Below, one piece after another: positions 25,930 to 34,391 of a DNA stretch of 64,000 nt (position 1 is its first letter; each line of letters opens with the position of its first letter). This stretch comes from JBBIPZ01 sp037442505 [NCBI: Deltaproteobacteria bacterium] (GTDB lineage: Bacteria; CALINM01), in the NCBI GenBank assembly GCA_037442505.1, contig JBBIPZ010000001.1:1-64000 (forward strand), given 5' to 3'. The notes beneath the pieces are model-generated. The model was not told the DNA's origin. It searched no databases and saw only the letters and a list, made by a program, of their open reading frames with translations. A program made the position numbers and the translations under genes.

Positions 25930-27822
25930 ATGTCAGCGGATACATTTCCAAAACTGCTTGTTGAACAGGCAAAAAAATATGGACACAAAAAGATAGCCTT
26001 AAGGGAAAAAGATTATGGAATATGGCAATCCACAACCTGGGCAGAGTATTTAGATAAAGTAAAATACTTCTCACTTGGACTTATCAGTTTAGGTTTTGAG
26101 CCCGGAGACAAAATTTCTATCATTGGTGATAACAAGCCAGAATGGGTTATAGCAGAGCTTGCGGCCCAGTCGGCAGGTGGGTTCGGTGTTGGAATTTATC
26201 AGGACTCAATTTTAAAAGAGGTTGCTTACGTCATTAACCATTCAGAATCAAAGTTTGTTATTGCGGAAGATCAGGAGCAGGTTGACAAAATACTTGATAT
26301 GCAAGAAGAATTACCTGGTGTAAAAAAGGTAATTTATTACGACCCCAAAGGACTAAGAAGTTACAAGTCAGACTTGCTTGCTTACTTTCCAGATGTGATT
26401 GAAATGGGGAAGGAATACGAAAAAAAGCATCCGGGTTTGTTTGAAAAAAATGTTGAAAATACCAAATCTGAAGATTGTGCATGGATTTGCACCACTTCTG
26501 GAACGACGGGTTTCCCCAAATTGGCTATGCTTTCGCACAGAAATCTTATCTCTATGGCGATTAATTTAGGTAAGTTTGACCCCAAGTATGATACAGATGA
26601 GTTCGTTTCATTTTTGCCATTACCATGGGTTGGAGAGCAGATGATGGCGATAGCAAGCTCACTGCTATTTGGTTTTACAGTAAACTTTCCTGAAAGCACC
26701 GAGTCAGCACAGGCGGATTTAAGAGAAATAGGTCCTAATATAATGTTCTCGCCTCCAAGGGTCTGGGAAAACATGTGTGCTTCAGTGCAGGTGAAGGTAA
26801 TGGATGCCTCATGGTTCAAAAGATTTATGTTTGACCTGTGCTTGCCTATAGGCTACAAATGGTCTGAATATAAGTTTGACAAGAAAAGACCGCCACTTTA
26901 TTTTAAAATCTTATACTATCTTGCCTATCTGGCAGTATTCAAGCCTTTAAAAGACAGGTTGGGCTTCTCCAACATCCGTTCGGCTATGACAGGCGGAGCT
27001 GCATTAGGCCCTGATACATTCAAGTTTTTTCATGCGCTTGGTATTTCATTAAAACAGATTTATGGACAGACAGAAATTAGCGGTATTTCATGTATCCACA
27101 AAGATGATGATATTAACCCCGATACTATGGGTGTTCCAATACCTGAAACTGAGGTTAAGATATCAGAAACAGGTGAAATTCTTTCAAAAAGTCCCGCAGT
27201 ATTTATGGGATACTACAAGCAGCCTGAAGAGACAGCAAAAACGGTTATTCATGGTTGGTTACATTCGGGTGATGCTGGATATCTAACTCCAGAAGGGCAT
27301 ATCGTTGTTATCGACCGTATAAAAGATGTTATGAGTTTGCGAGATGGAGTTAAGTTCTCTCCGCAGTTTATCGAAAACAAACTTAAATTTAGTCCATATA
27401 TAAAAGAGGCTGTTACCGTTGGGCATAACAGAGATTTTATTATAGCATTAATTTGTATAGACTTTGGTATTGTTGGTAACTGGGCAGAAAGAAACAAAAT
27501 AAATTACACTACCTACACAGACCTTTCGTCTAAACCGGAAGTTTACGACCTTATTCAAAAAGAGGTAGAGAAGGTTAATAAAGGTTTGCCAGAAAATGCA
27601 AAGGTTAAAAGGTTTGCACTTTTATACAAAGAACTGGATCCTGATGATGATGAGTTGACTCGTACGAGAAAAGTCAGGAGGCACTTTGTTGAAGAGAAGT
27701 ATAAAGAGATTATTGAAGGCATGTATGAAGGTAAGGATTCTATTAAAATTGAAGCGGTTATTAAATTTCAGGACGGTAAAACTTCTACAATCAGAACAGT
27801 TATAGCTGTTAGAAATGTGTAA
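25930..27822 (+). CDS. AMP-dependent acyl-CoA synthetase inside the transporter operon
   Basis: 630-aa COG1022-type ligase, full length. The AMP-binding loop TTSGTTGFPKLAM is near residue 189, YGQTEISG near 377 and IDRIKDVMSLRDG near 458. It is paralogous to the FadD at 948 but clearly divergent. It sits between livG and livH with 10-nt and 16-nt gaps and its own GGAGG sites. Placement suggests that the imported compound is trapped as a CoA thioester as it enters. Substrate unknown; fatty, branched or aromatic acids are all possible. Confidence 0.88.
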   Translation: MSADTFPKLLVEQAKKYGHKKIALREKDYGIWQSTTWAEYLDKVKYFSLGLISLGFEPGDKISIIGDNKPEWVIAELAAQSAGGFGVGIYQDSILKEVAYVINHSESKFVIAEDQEQVDKILDMQEELPGVKKVIYYDPKGLRSYKSDLLAYFPDVIEMGKEYEKKHPGLFEKNVENTKSEDCAWICTTSGTTGFPKLAMLSHRNLISMAINLGKFDPKYDTDEFVSFLPLPWVGEQMMAIASSLLFGFTVNFPESTESAQADLREIGPNIMFSPPRVWENMCASVQVKVMDASWFKRFMFDLCLPIGYKWSEYKFDKKRPPLYFKILYYLAYLAVFKPLKDRLGFSNIRSAMTGGAALGPDTFKFFHALGISLKQIYGQTEISGISCIHKDDDINPDTMGVPIPETEVKISETGEILSKSPAVFMGYYKQPEETAKTVIHGWLHSGDAGYLTPEGHIVVIDRIKDVMSLRDGVKFSPQFIENKLKFSPYIKEAVTVGHNRDFIIALICIDFGIVGNWAERNKINYTTYTDLSSKPEVYDLIQKEVEKVNKGLPENAKVKRFALLYKELDPDDDELTRTRKVRRHFVEEKYKEIIEGMYEGKDSIKIEAVIKFQDGKTSTIRTVIAVRNV

Positions 27823-27838
27823 GTAAGGAGAGAAAGCT

Positions 27839-28723
27839 ATGGAGATGATTTTACAATCTTTAATAAGTGGAATAGTAATTGGTAGTATTTATGCGCTTGT
27901 TGCGTTAGGTTTTGTTCTCATATATAAATCTACGGCTGTAATTAACTTTGCCCAGGGAGAGTTACTACTTTTTGGGGCATATATCTGTCTAACCTTAGTA
28001 ACAACATTAAAAATACCGTTCTGGATCGCATTTTTTGTTACACTCATAGCTGCAGCTTTGTTAGGATTTTTGTTAGAAAGGCTCTTTTTACGACCGATGA
28101 TTGGTGAACCAATCATATCAATCATTATGTTAACAATAGGTCTTGCCAGTTTGCTCAAAGCGGTTTTGCATCTAATATGGGGTTCTGAAACACTGGTATT
28201 TTCAGAAGTTTTTCCCACTGAACCAATGAAGTTTGGACCTGTTGCTATATCTCAGGTGTATATTTATAGTGTGTTTTTTGCTGTTGTGTGCCTTGTCTTA
28301 TTTAACATTTACTTTAGATTTTCTCGTTCAGGTATTGCGATGAGGGCGGTTGCAAATGACCAGCAGGCTGCCCAGTCGATGGGTATCAGTATTAAAAGAA
28401 TCTTTGCAAATGCTTGGGCAATAGCTGCCGTCGTGGCTAGTATAGGTGGTATATTGATAGGGAATATAAATGGTGTCAATTCAAGCTTAAGTGCTTTTGG
28501 TTTGAAGGTTTTTCCTGCCGTTATTTTGGGTGGGCTGGATAGTATTCCAGGAGCTATTGTAGGCGGCTTTACTGTTGGTATATTAGAGGCTGTAGCAGGA
28601 ATATACATAGACCCGATTTTAGAAGGTGGTTCAAAAGAGGTTGTGCCTTTTATCATTCTTGTAATTGTTCTGATGCTCAAGCCGTATGGTCTTTTTGGCA
28701 CAGAAGAAATTGAAAAGGTTTAA
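27839..28723 (+). CDS. livH: LivH-type ABC permease
   Basis: 294-aa inner-membrane permease with about eight hydrophobic helices. The N-terminal GSIYALVALGFVLIYK and INFAQGELLLFGAY segments (near 30-45) are the LivH signature. The FGLKVFPAVILGGLDSIPGAIVGGF loop region near 222-246 is the contact with the ATPases. GGAGAG lies before ATG. It pairs with the following LivM. Confidence 0.9.
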   Translation: MEMILQSLISGIVIGSIYALVALGFVLIYKSTAVINFAQGELLLFGAYICLTLVTTLKIPFWIAFFVTLIAAALLGFLLERLFLRPMIGEPIISIIMLTIGLASLLKAVLHLIWGSETLVFSEVFPTEPMKFGPVAISQVYIYSVFFAVVCLVLFNIYFRFSRSGIAMRAVANDQQAAQSMGISIKRIFANAWAIAAVVASIGGILIGNINGVNSSLSAFGLKVFPAVILGGLDSIPGAIVGGFTVGILEAVAGIYIDPILEGGSKEVVPFIILVIVLMLKPYGLFGTEEIEKV

Positions 28724-28734
28724 AGGGGGAAAAA

Positions 28735-29790
28735 ATGGCAATTAAGTGTGGAGTATTTAAAACTAATTATAAAGATGATATGGCTATCTGGCAGACGAAA
28801 GCTGTCAAGTTTTGGCTTTATCTTTTTCTTCTGGGATTGATAGTTTTCCCATTTGTTTTTAAAGATTCAAAATATTTACTGTATGTTATGAACACTGTTT
28901 TGATAGCGGTTATTGCTACGCATGGATTAAACATCTTAACAGGATTTACCGGACAGATTTCGTTAGGACATGGTGCTTTTATTGGAGTTGGGGCATACAC
29001 TTCGGGTTACCTGATGAACCAGTTTGGGTTGCCTTTCCTTTTGTGTGTAGTTGCTGCTGGATTTGTAACAGCTATTGTAGGAATGTTTTTTGGTATTCCA
29101 TCACTCAGGTTAAAAGGTCTATATCTGGCAATAGCAACACTTGCTGCACAGGTTATATTAGAGTTTGTGTTTATCAGGTGGAGGGATGTAACTGGTGGTA
29201 ATCAGGGGTTACTTGTTCAACCTGCAAGCATTGGAAAGTTTGTGTTTGATACAGATTTTAGATTTTATTTCCTTGCACTCTTTTTTACAGTATTAGCGAC
29301 AATTGTTGCAAAAAATATTGTTAGAACTGCACCCGGAAGGGCATTTATGGCTATAAGAGATAGGTATATTTCTGCAGAAATTATAGGAGTGCCGCTTTTC
29401 AGGTACAAGCTTATCTCTTTCGGTGTAAGCTCCTTTTTTGCTGGTGTAGCAGGAAGTCTCTGGGGGCATTATATTGGTATTATTACCCCAGAGCATTTTA
29501 ATGTTATGGTTTCTGTTCAGTACCTTTCAATGATTATTGTTGGTGGTCTTGGTAGTGTTGTGGGAAGTATCATGGGGGCAAGCTTTATTACATTGTTACC
29601 GGAGGTATTGAGGGCTATAAGCAACCTTTTCTCCGACAAGTATCCTTTTCTTGTAAACGCCTTTGGTGCAATAAGAGAGGGTATTTTTGGTTTGGTTATC
29701 ATTCTGTTTTTAATTTTTGAACCAGATGGTCTTGCTGCGAGGTGGAGAACTATAAAAAACTACTGGAAGTTGTGGCCATTTTCATATTAA
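28735..29790 (+). CDS. livM: LivM-type ABC permease
   Basis: 351-aa inner-membrane permease. NILTGFTGQISLGHGAF near 66 and VGGLGSVVGSIMGASF near 263 are the LivM marks. An N-terminal extension of about 25 polar residues precedes the first helix. It starts 11 nt after livH with GGGGGA. The transporter gene order continues to the binding protein after a 136-nt gap. Confidence 0.9.
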   Translation: MAIKCGVFKTNYKDDMAIWQTKAVKFWLYLFLLGLIVFPFVFKDSKYLLYVMNTVLIAVIATHGLNILTGFTGQISLGHGAFIGVGAYTSGYLMNQFGLPFLLCVVAAGFVTAIVGMFFGIPSLRLKGLYLAIATLAAQVILEFVFIRWRDVTGGNQGLLVQPASIGKFVFDTDFRFYFLALFFTVLATIVAKNIVRTAPGRAFMAIRDRYISAEIIGVPLFRYKLISFGVSSFFAGVAGSLWGHYIGIITPEHFNVMVSVQYLSMIIVGGLGSVVGSIMGASFITLLPEVLRAISNLFSDKYPFLVNAFGAIREGIFGLVIILFLIFEPDGLAARWRTIKNYWKLWPFSY

Positions 29791-29805
29791 AACAACGGTT
29801 TACTC

Positions 29806-29833
29806 TTGAAAAAAACTTAAATTGTGTTATTGT
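29806..29833 (+). promoter_or_regulatory. Weak possible promoter before livK
   Basis: TTGAAA (29806-29811), 16-nt spacer, TATTGT (29828-29833). A separate promoter or a processing site would explain the 136-nt gap and the usual need for excess binding protein. The gap also has an 8-bp inverted repeat (29843-29850 with 29883-29890) of uncertain meaning. Confidence 0.3.
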
Positions 29834-29926
29834 GTAAATACCAATGTAAAAGAAGGGGGTGGTGAGAAAAGTAAAAACTTTATTTACATTTCTTTGGGGG
29901 GGACAAACAAAAAATAAGGAGGAGTT

Positions 29927-31069
29927 ATGAAGAGATTGTTTTCAGCTTTATTTCTAGTATTGTTATTTTCTAGCTTTAGTTTTGCTGACACCATTAAAAT
30001 CGGTGGTATCTTTGACATCACAGGTGCAACAGGTGATGTTGGAGGTCCCTATGCAGAGGCAGCCAGAGACTATATTTCATACGTTAACAAACATGGTGGT
30101 GTTAACGGGAAGAAGATTGAGTTGATTAACGTTGACTATCAATACAAGATTCCACAGGCGGTATCAGCTTACAAAGAGATGGTTTCAAAGGGTGTTATTG
30201 CAATATTAGGATGGGGAACAGGTGATACAGAGGCTATGGCTCCAATGATAGCAAAAGATAAGATACCTTATATTTCTGCATCTTACTCTGAACATCTGGT
30301 TTTTGACAAAACCCCTTATAACTTTATTGGTGCTACAACATACTCAGATCAAGCAAGGCTTGCAATTAAGTGGATTAAAGATAACTGGAAAGATAAAAGC
30401 AGGGCACCAAAATTGGCTTTAATTTATAACGATACAGGTTTTGGGCGTTCCCCCATTCAGGATGCCGAAGAGTTTGCTAAGAAGGTTGGTGTAGAAGTTG
30501 TTGATAAACAGATAGTTGGATTAAAAGACCTTGATGCAACAACACAGTTGCTTAATATGCAGAAAAAAAATCCTGATTTTGCAATCATTCAGGAGACTAC
30601 AATGGCAACAAGCACAATTTTAAAAGATGCAAAAAAGTTAGGAATTAAAACCAAGTTTATTGGACTTAACTGGACATTCTCAGAGAAGCTTATTCAACAG
30701 GCTGGCAATGCAACAGAAGGCTATTATGCTGTAATGCCATTTGCATTCTGGCATGAAACAAACGTTGAAGGCATTAAACTTATGCATAAAGTTAGAAAAG
30801 AAATAAAAGGTAAAACAGATGCTCAGCCTGTTAACTATACTCAGGGCTTTTTGGCTGCATACCTTCTTGTAGAGGCATTAAAGAAGTGTGGCAAAAACCT
30901 TACAGGCGAGAACATAAAAGCAGTGTTAGAAAGCAACACATTTGACATGAAAGGTCTTTCCGCCCCAATCGCATATAAACCTAACTTAAGAAAACCGAAT
31001 CTTTCGGCAAAGATGTACACAGTTGAAAAAGGTAAGATTAAAGCAATTTCTGGATTCTTGAAATACTAA
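29927..31069 (+). CDS. livK: Periplasmic substrate-binding protein, LivK/Leu-Ile-Val family
   Basis: 380 aa. The signal peptide MKRLFSALFLVLLFSSFSFA is cleaved before DTIKIGG; there is no lipobox cysteine, so the protein is free in the periplasm, which implies an outer membrane. The mature part is a type I periplasmic binding fold: GGIFDITGATGDVGGPYAE near 26, ASYSEHLV near 118, GLNWTFSEKL near 244. The usual amino-acid contacts cannot be judged without a model. GGAGG lies 7 nt before ATG. Its neighbours suggest an organic-acid ligand. Confidence 0.9.
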   Translation: MKRLFSALFLVLLFSSFSFADTIKIGGIFDITGATGDVGGPYAEAARDYISYVNKHGGVNGKKIELINVDYQYKIPQAVSAYKEMVSKGVIAILGWGTGDTEAMAPMIAKDKIPYISASYSEHLVFDKTPYNFIGATTYSDQARLAIKWIKDNWKDKSRAPKLALIYNDTGFGRSPIQDAEEFAKKVGVEVVDKQIVGLKDLDATTQLLNMQKKNPDFAIIQETTMATSTILKDAKKLGIKTKFIGLNWTFSEKLIQQAGNATEGYYAVMPFAFWHETNVEGIKLMHKVRKEIKGKTDAQPVNYTQGFLAAYLLVEALKKCGKNLTGENIKAVLESNTFDMKGLSAPIAYKPNLRKPNLSAKMYTVEKGKIKAISGFLKY

Positions 31070-31079
31070 ATTAGACTCT

Positions 31080-31103
31080 GGAGTCGGGAGCAATCCCGAC
31101 TCC
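31080..31103 (+). other. Intercistronic GCAA-loop hairpin between livK and livF
   Basis: A perfect 10-bp GC-rich stem (31080-31089 with 31094-31103, arm GGAGTCGGGA) is closed by a GCAA (GNRA) tetraloop, 11 nt after the livK stop. It has no U-run, so it is more likely a 3' stabilising or partial-termination structure that raises livK over livF than a full terminator. Confidence 0.75.
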
Positions 31104-31134
31104 TTGGAAAAAATATTAAAAGAGGCAAAAGGTT

Positions 31135-31929
31135 ATGTTAAAACTAAACAATGTCGAAGTTATTTATGATGATGTGATTCTTGTGCTTAAAGGCATGTCT
31201 ATGACAGTAAAGGAAGGAGAGATAACTGTTCTGCTTGGTGCAAATGGTGCGGGTAAGACAACCACTCTTAAAGCAATCTCTGGTCTTTTAAAGGCAGAAG
31301 AGGGTGAAGTAACGGACGGAACCATAGAGTTTATGGGCCAAAAAATAAACAACAAGGATGCAGAAGACATCGTAAAGATGGGTATATTTCAGGTAATGGA
31401 AGGCAGACGCATTTTTAAAGATCTTACTGTCACAGAAAATTTATTGGCAGGTGCTTATACAAGAAAGGATAAGCAAAACATTAAAAGAGATATTGACCTT
31501 GTTTTTGATTACTTCCCTAAACTTAGGGACAGAAGAAATCAAATAGCAGGTTATATGAGTGGTGGAGAACAACAGATGTTGGCAATTGGAAGGGCTTTAA
31601 TGGCAAGACCAAAGCTGATGTTGCTGGATGAACCATCATTGGGTCTTGCTCCGTTATTGGTTAAAGAGATATTTGATATTGTCTCCAAGATTAATAAAGA
31701 AGAGAAAACAACTGTTTTACTGGTTGAACAGAACGCTAATTTAGCGTTATCTGTTGGTAGTTATGGTTATGTGATGGAGATGGGTAAAGTGGTGCTTGAT
31801 GGTGAGTGTGAAAAACTTAGAGAAAACGAAGATGTTAAAGAGTTTTATTTAGGGCTTTCAGAGGTTGGAAAGAAAAAGTCTTTTAAAGAAGCAAAGCACT
31901 ATAAAAGAAGAAAAAGATGGCTTTCATAA
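31135..31929 (+). CDS. livF: LivF-type ABC transporter ATP-binding protein
   Basis: 264 aa. Walker A GANGAGKTTTLKAISG near 36, signature MSGGEQQMLAIGRALMARP near 141 and Walker B LMLLDEPSLGLAP near 161 are complete. The last 20 residues form a strongly basic tail (KKKSFKEAKHYKRRKRWLS), longer than usual for LivF. It follows livK after the hairpin and is the second ATPase of the importer. Confidence 0.9.
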   Translation: MLKLNNVEVIYDDVILVLKGMSMTVKEGEITVLLGANGAGKTTTLKAISGLLKAEEGEVTDGTIEFMGQKINNKDAEDIVKMGIFQVMEGRRIFKDLTVTENLLAGAYTRKDKQNIKRDIDLVFDYFPKLRDRRNQIAGYMSGGEQQMLAIGRALMARPKLMLLDEPSLGLAPLLVKEIFDIVSKINKEEKTTVLLVEQNANLALSVGSYGYVMEMGKVVLDGECEKLRENEDVKEFYLGLSEVGKKKSFKEAKHYKRRKRWLS

Positions 31930-31954
31930 AGCCTTGACATAAAAAGGAGCGAAT

Positions 31955-33244
31955 ATGTCCAAGCGAACACAAACAGAAAGAAATTCAGGATATTACAGTG
32001 AAGTCGCAGAAAAGATGGATAGAGCTAAGAGAGCAGCTTTAAAAGAAAAAGAAGTAATTAAGATACTCAACTACGCATATGAAAAAGCCCCCGGATATAA
32101 AAAGTTTCTCGACGAAAGTGGGGTCAATCCAAAAGATATCAAAAACATAACAGATTTTTCTAAAATACCCGTGTTGAAAAAAAACAGGATGCCAGAGTTT
32201 CACCATGCAGATCCGCCATTTGGTGGTTTTCTTGCTGTGCCAGTAGAGAGTTTAAAAAGGATTTATGTTTCTCCAGGCCCAATATATGACCCGCAAGGGC
32301 GGAAGGAAGATTATTGGGGACTCAAAAAGTGTGTATATAACGTAGGTTTTCGACCTGGTGATATTGTAATGAACACTTTTTCATACCATCTTACACCAGC
32401 GGGGATATTTCTTGATGAAGCCTGTAACGGTATTGGATGTGTTACGGTGCCAACAGGTGTAGGTAATACCGAAATACAGGTTAAAACTATGGTAGAACTG
32501 AAAATTAATGGCTATATTGGTGTTCCATCATTTTTAATGGCACTTATAAATAAGTTTTCTGATTTAGGCTATGATACCAGGAAAGATCTATCTATGGAGA
32601 TAGCGCTTGTAGCAGGAGAAATTCTTTCACCATCATTAAGGAAGGGGCTGAACGATTATGGCATAATCGTAAGACAGGCTTATATTACTGCTGATTTAGG
32701 AGGTATTGCTTACGAATGTCCTTTGGAGAACGGAATGCATATCTCTGACGATATATATTTAGAAATATGTGATCCATCAACTGGTGAACCTCTACCATTT
32801 GGTGAAGTGGGCGAGGTTGTAGTTACTGATTTTAGTAACGAGTGTTATCCACTTGTTAGGTATGGCACTGGAGACCTGTCTGCCATAGACGTTTCCGAAT
32901 GTAGCTGTGGAAGGACATCATACAAGATTAAAGGCATAATGGGAAGGGCAGATGAGGTAACCAAGATAAAAGGGATGTTTGTTCATCCTCGTCAGATTGA
33001 TGAGGCGTTATCAAAACTCTCTGATATAATTGAAAAGATGAGAGTGGTTGTAACTCGTGAGGGTGTTTCAGATATAATGACTGTTGAGGTAGTACTTAAA
33101 CCAGGTATAACGCAGTCAGATGACTTGGTTGATGTAATCATTAATAAAGTTAGGGAAACTACCAAATTGCGTTCAGAAGTTAAGTTCGTAAACAACATTT
33201 CAGAGGGAAGCAAAAAAATCGAAGATTTGAGAAAATGGGAATAG
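31955..33244 (+). CDS. PaaK-like phenylacetate-CoA ligase family protein with altered nucleotide loop
   Basis: 429 aa, the length of PaaK ligases. It opens with AAEKMDRAKRAAL. C-terminal marks are RYGTGDLSAIDVSECSCGRT near 305 and the hinge KIKGIMGRADEVTKIKGMFVHP. The place where PaaK has the glycine-rich S-S/T-G-T-T-G loop reads YVSPGPIYDPQG (near 107), so ATP binding may be altered. I recall the SPGPIY variant from other transporter-linked homologues. It may activate an aromatic or small acid or play a non-canonical role. GGAG lies before ATG; it is in operon with livF. Confidence 0.75.
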   Translation: MSKRTQTERNSGYYSEVAEKMDRAKRAALKEKEVIKILNYAYEKAPGYKKFLDESGVNPKDIKNITDFSKIPVLKKNRMPEFHHADPPFGGFLAVPVESLKRIYVSPGPIYDPQGRKEDYWGLKKCVYNVGFRPGDIVMNTFSYHLTPAGIFLDEACNGIGCVTVPTGVGNTEIQVKTMVELKINGYIGVPSFLMALINKFSDLGYDTRKDLSMEIALVAGEILSPSLRKGLNDYGIIVRQAYITADLGGIAYECPLENGMHISDDIYLEICDPSTGEPLPFGEVGEVVVTDFSNECYPLVRYGTGDLSAIDVSECSCGRTSYKIKGIMGRADEVTKIKGMFVHPRQIDEALSKLSDIIEKMRVVVTREGVSDIMTVEVVLKPGITQSDDLVDVIINKVRETTKLRSEVKFVNNISEGSKKIEDLRKWE

Positions 33245-33257
33245 GAGGATACATAAT

Positions 33258-33923
33258 ATGCGAGTAAAAGATTTCATGCAAACAAAGATTATATCTGTAC
33301 CAAGCAGCACTTCTCTTTACGATGCAAGAAAGATAATGGTTGAAAACAAGATTAAAAGGCTTCCTATAGTTGATAATGGTAAGCTTGTTGGTATCACAAC
33401 GCTAAATAAAATCAGGGAGGCAACGCCCTCACAGGCAACAACATTGTCTATACACGAACTTCATTATCTAATTTCTAAAATGACAGTGAAGGATATAATG
33501 CACAGGGATGTCATAACCTGCCATCCTGATGACCCGGTTGAAGAAGTGGGGATGATTATGCATACAAGGCAGATTGGTGGACTGCCTGTTTTAAACGAGA
33601 AAGGCGACCTTGTTGGCTACATTAGCAGTAACGACCTTTTTAAAGTGTTTGTGATAATGCTTGGACTTGACAAACCTGTCTCAAGGGTAACTTTCGAGTT
33701 TGCAGTTGCAGATGTCTGTGAAAAATTAGATGCGCTTGTGAAACTTTTTGATGAACACAATCTTTGCATCAGAAGCATTGTAAGATTTGATGTTAATAGT
33801 GAAGTGTCACAGGTTGTTTTCAGGATTGAGACTGCTGATGTTAATGGACTTGTTAAAGAAGCAATCTCTAAGGGATACAAGGTGGTTTCTTATCTGACTG
33901 GTAAAAAAGAAGTAAAATTTTAA
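33258..33923 (+). CDS. CBS-pair protein with ACT-like C-terminus
   Basis: 221 aa. Two CBS motifs occupy residues 1-130 (RVKDFMQTKIISVPSS and VKDIMHRDVITCHPDD). A C-terminal ACT-like segment (VTFEFAVADVCEKLDALVKLFDE...) fills 135-215. This AcuB-like layout binds adenosyl ligands and senses energy or cofactor state. It is the last gene of the transporter operon, 13 nt after the PaaK-like gene and before a terminator, so it may regulate the importer or ligases. That role is inference. Confidence 0.75.
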   Translation: MRVKDFMQTKIISVPSSTSLYDARKIMVENKIKRLPIVDNGKLVGITTLNKIREATPSQATTLSIHELHYLISKMTVKDIMHRDVITCHPDDPVEEVGMIMHTRQIGGLPVLNEKGDLVGYISSNDLFKVFVIMLGLDKPVSRVTFEFAVADVCEKLDALVKLFDEHNLCIRSIVRFDVNSEVSQVVFRIETADVNGLVKEAISKGYKVVSYLTGKKEVKF

Positions 33924-33926
33924 CAT

Positions 33927-33948
33927 AGGGGCTTTAGCCCCTTTTTTT
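33927..33948 (+). terminator. Rho-independent terminator of the transporter operon
   Basis: AGGGGC and GCCCCT arms (33927-33932 with 33937-33942) around a TTTA loop are followed by a run of seven T. It ends the livG operon 4 nt after the CBS gene. Confidence 0.88.
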
Positions 33949-33964
33949 AATCACGTGTTCTCAG

Positions 33965-33980
33965 TTAACGTTAACGAGAA
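33965..33980. promoter_or_regulatory. Operator D before the MerR gene
   Basis: TTAACGTTAACGAGAA matches the TTKACRT-N2-AYGTMAA pattern of operators A and B in 13 of 16 positions and contains the perfect palindrome GTTAACGTTAAC (33964-33975). It lies 14 nt before the MerR start codon, suggesting autoregulation. No clear -10/-35 pair was found in the 46-nt gap after the terminator. Confidence 0.5.
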
Positions 33981-33994
33981 TTAAGGAGACCTCG

Positions 33995-34387
33995 ATGAAG
34001 GTGAATAACTCTTATAGTATAGGTGAAATAGCACATATGGTTGGATTGACACAAAGAACAATACGCTATTATGAAGAGATTGGGCTTCTTAATTCAGTCA
34101 AACGTTTGGAGGGCGGAAAGAGGATTTATACAGACGAGGATTTAAGAAGACTTAAGTTCATTAAACGTCTAAAAATTTTAGGACTTTCGCTTACTGAGAT
34201 GAAGGAGTTAGAAGATATCTATATTGTCAGTAAAAGTAACAGAGCTGCACTCTTAAAACTGATAGATATATTGAACAAAAACTTAAATGAGATAGAGAAG
34301 CGTCAGCAATCACTTAAAAAACTTAGCGAAGAAATTATCGAATATAAAAAACATGTTGAGAAAAAACTCAAAGAGTTAAAGGAGTAA
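33995..34387 (+). CDS. MerR-family regulator, LiuR-like
   Basis: 130 aa. Residues 5-72 are the MerR winged helix (YSIGEIAHMVGLTQRTIRYY, EEIGLL, GGKRIYTDEDLRRLKFI) and 75-130 an antiparallel coiled-coil dimerisation helix. There are no cysteines, so it is not a metal or redox MerR. This short, ligand-domain-free form located at the head of acyl-CoA degradation genes resembles LiuR/GnyR regulators of branched-chain and fatty acid catabolism. AGGAG lies before ATG. It ends 4 nt before the first thiolase, so it is in the operon and is the best candidate to bind operators A-D. Confidence 0.8.
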   Translation: MKVNNSYSIGEIAHMVGLTQRTIRYYEEIGLLNSVKRLEGGKRIYTDEDLRRLKFIKRLKILGLSLTEMKELEDIYIVSKSNRAALLKLIDILNKNLNEIEKRQQSLKKLSEEIIEYKKHVEKKLKELKE

Positions 34388-34391
34388 CAAA

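Noticed and set aside
29843-29890. 8-bp inverted repeat before livK as a riboswitch or operator
   Set aside because: Short arms with a 32-nt loop in AT-rich DNA are likely by chance; no known aptamer is recognised.
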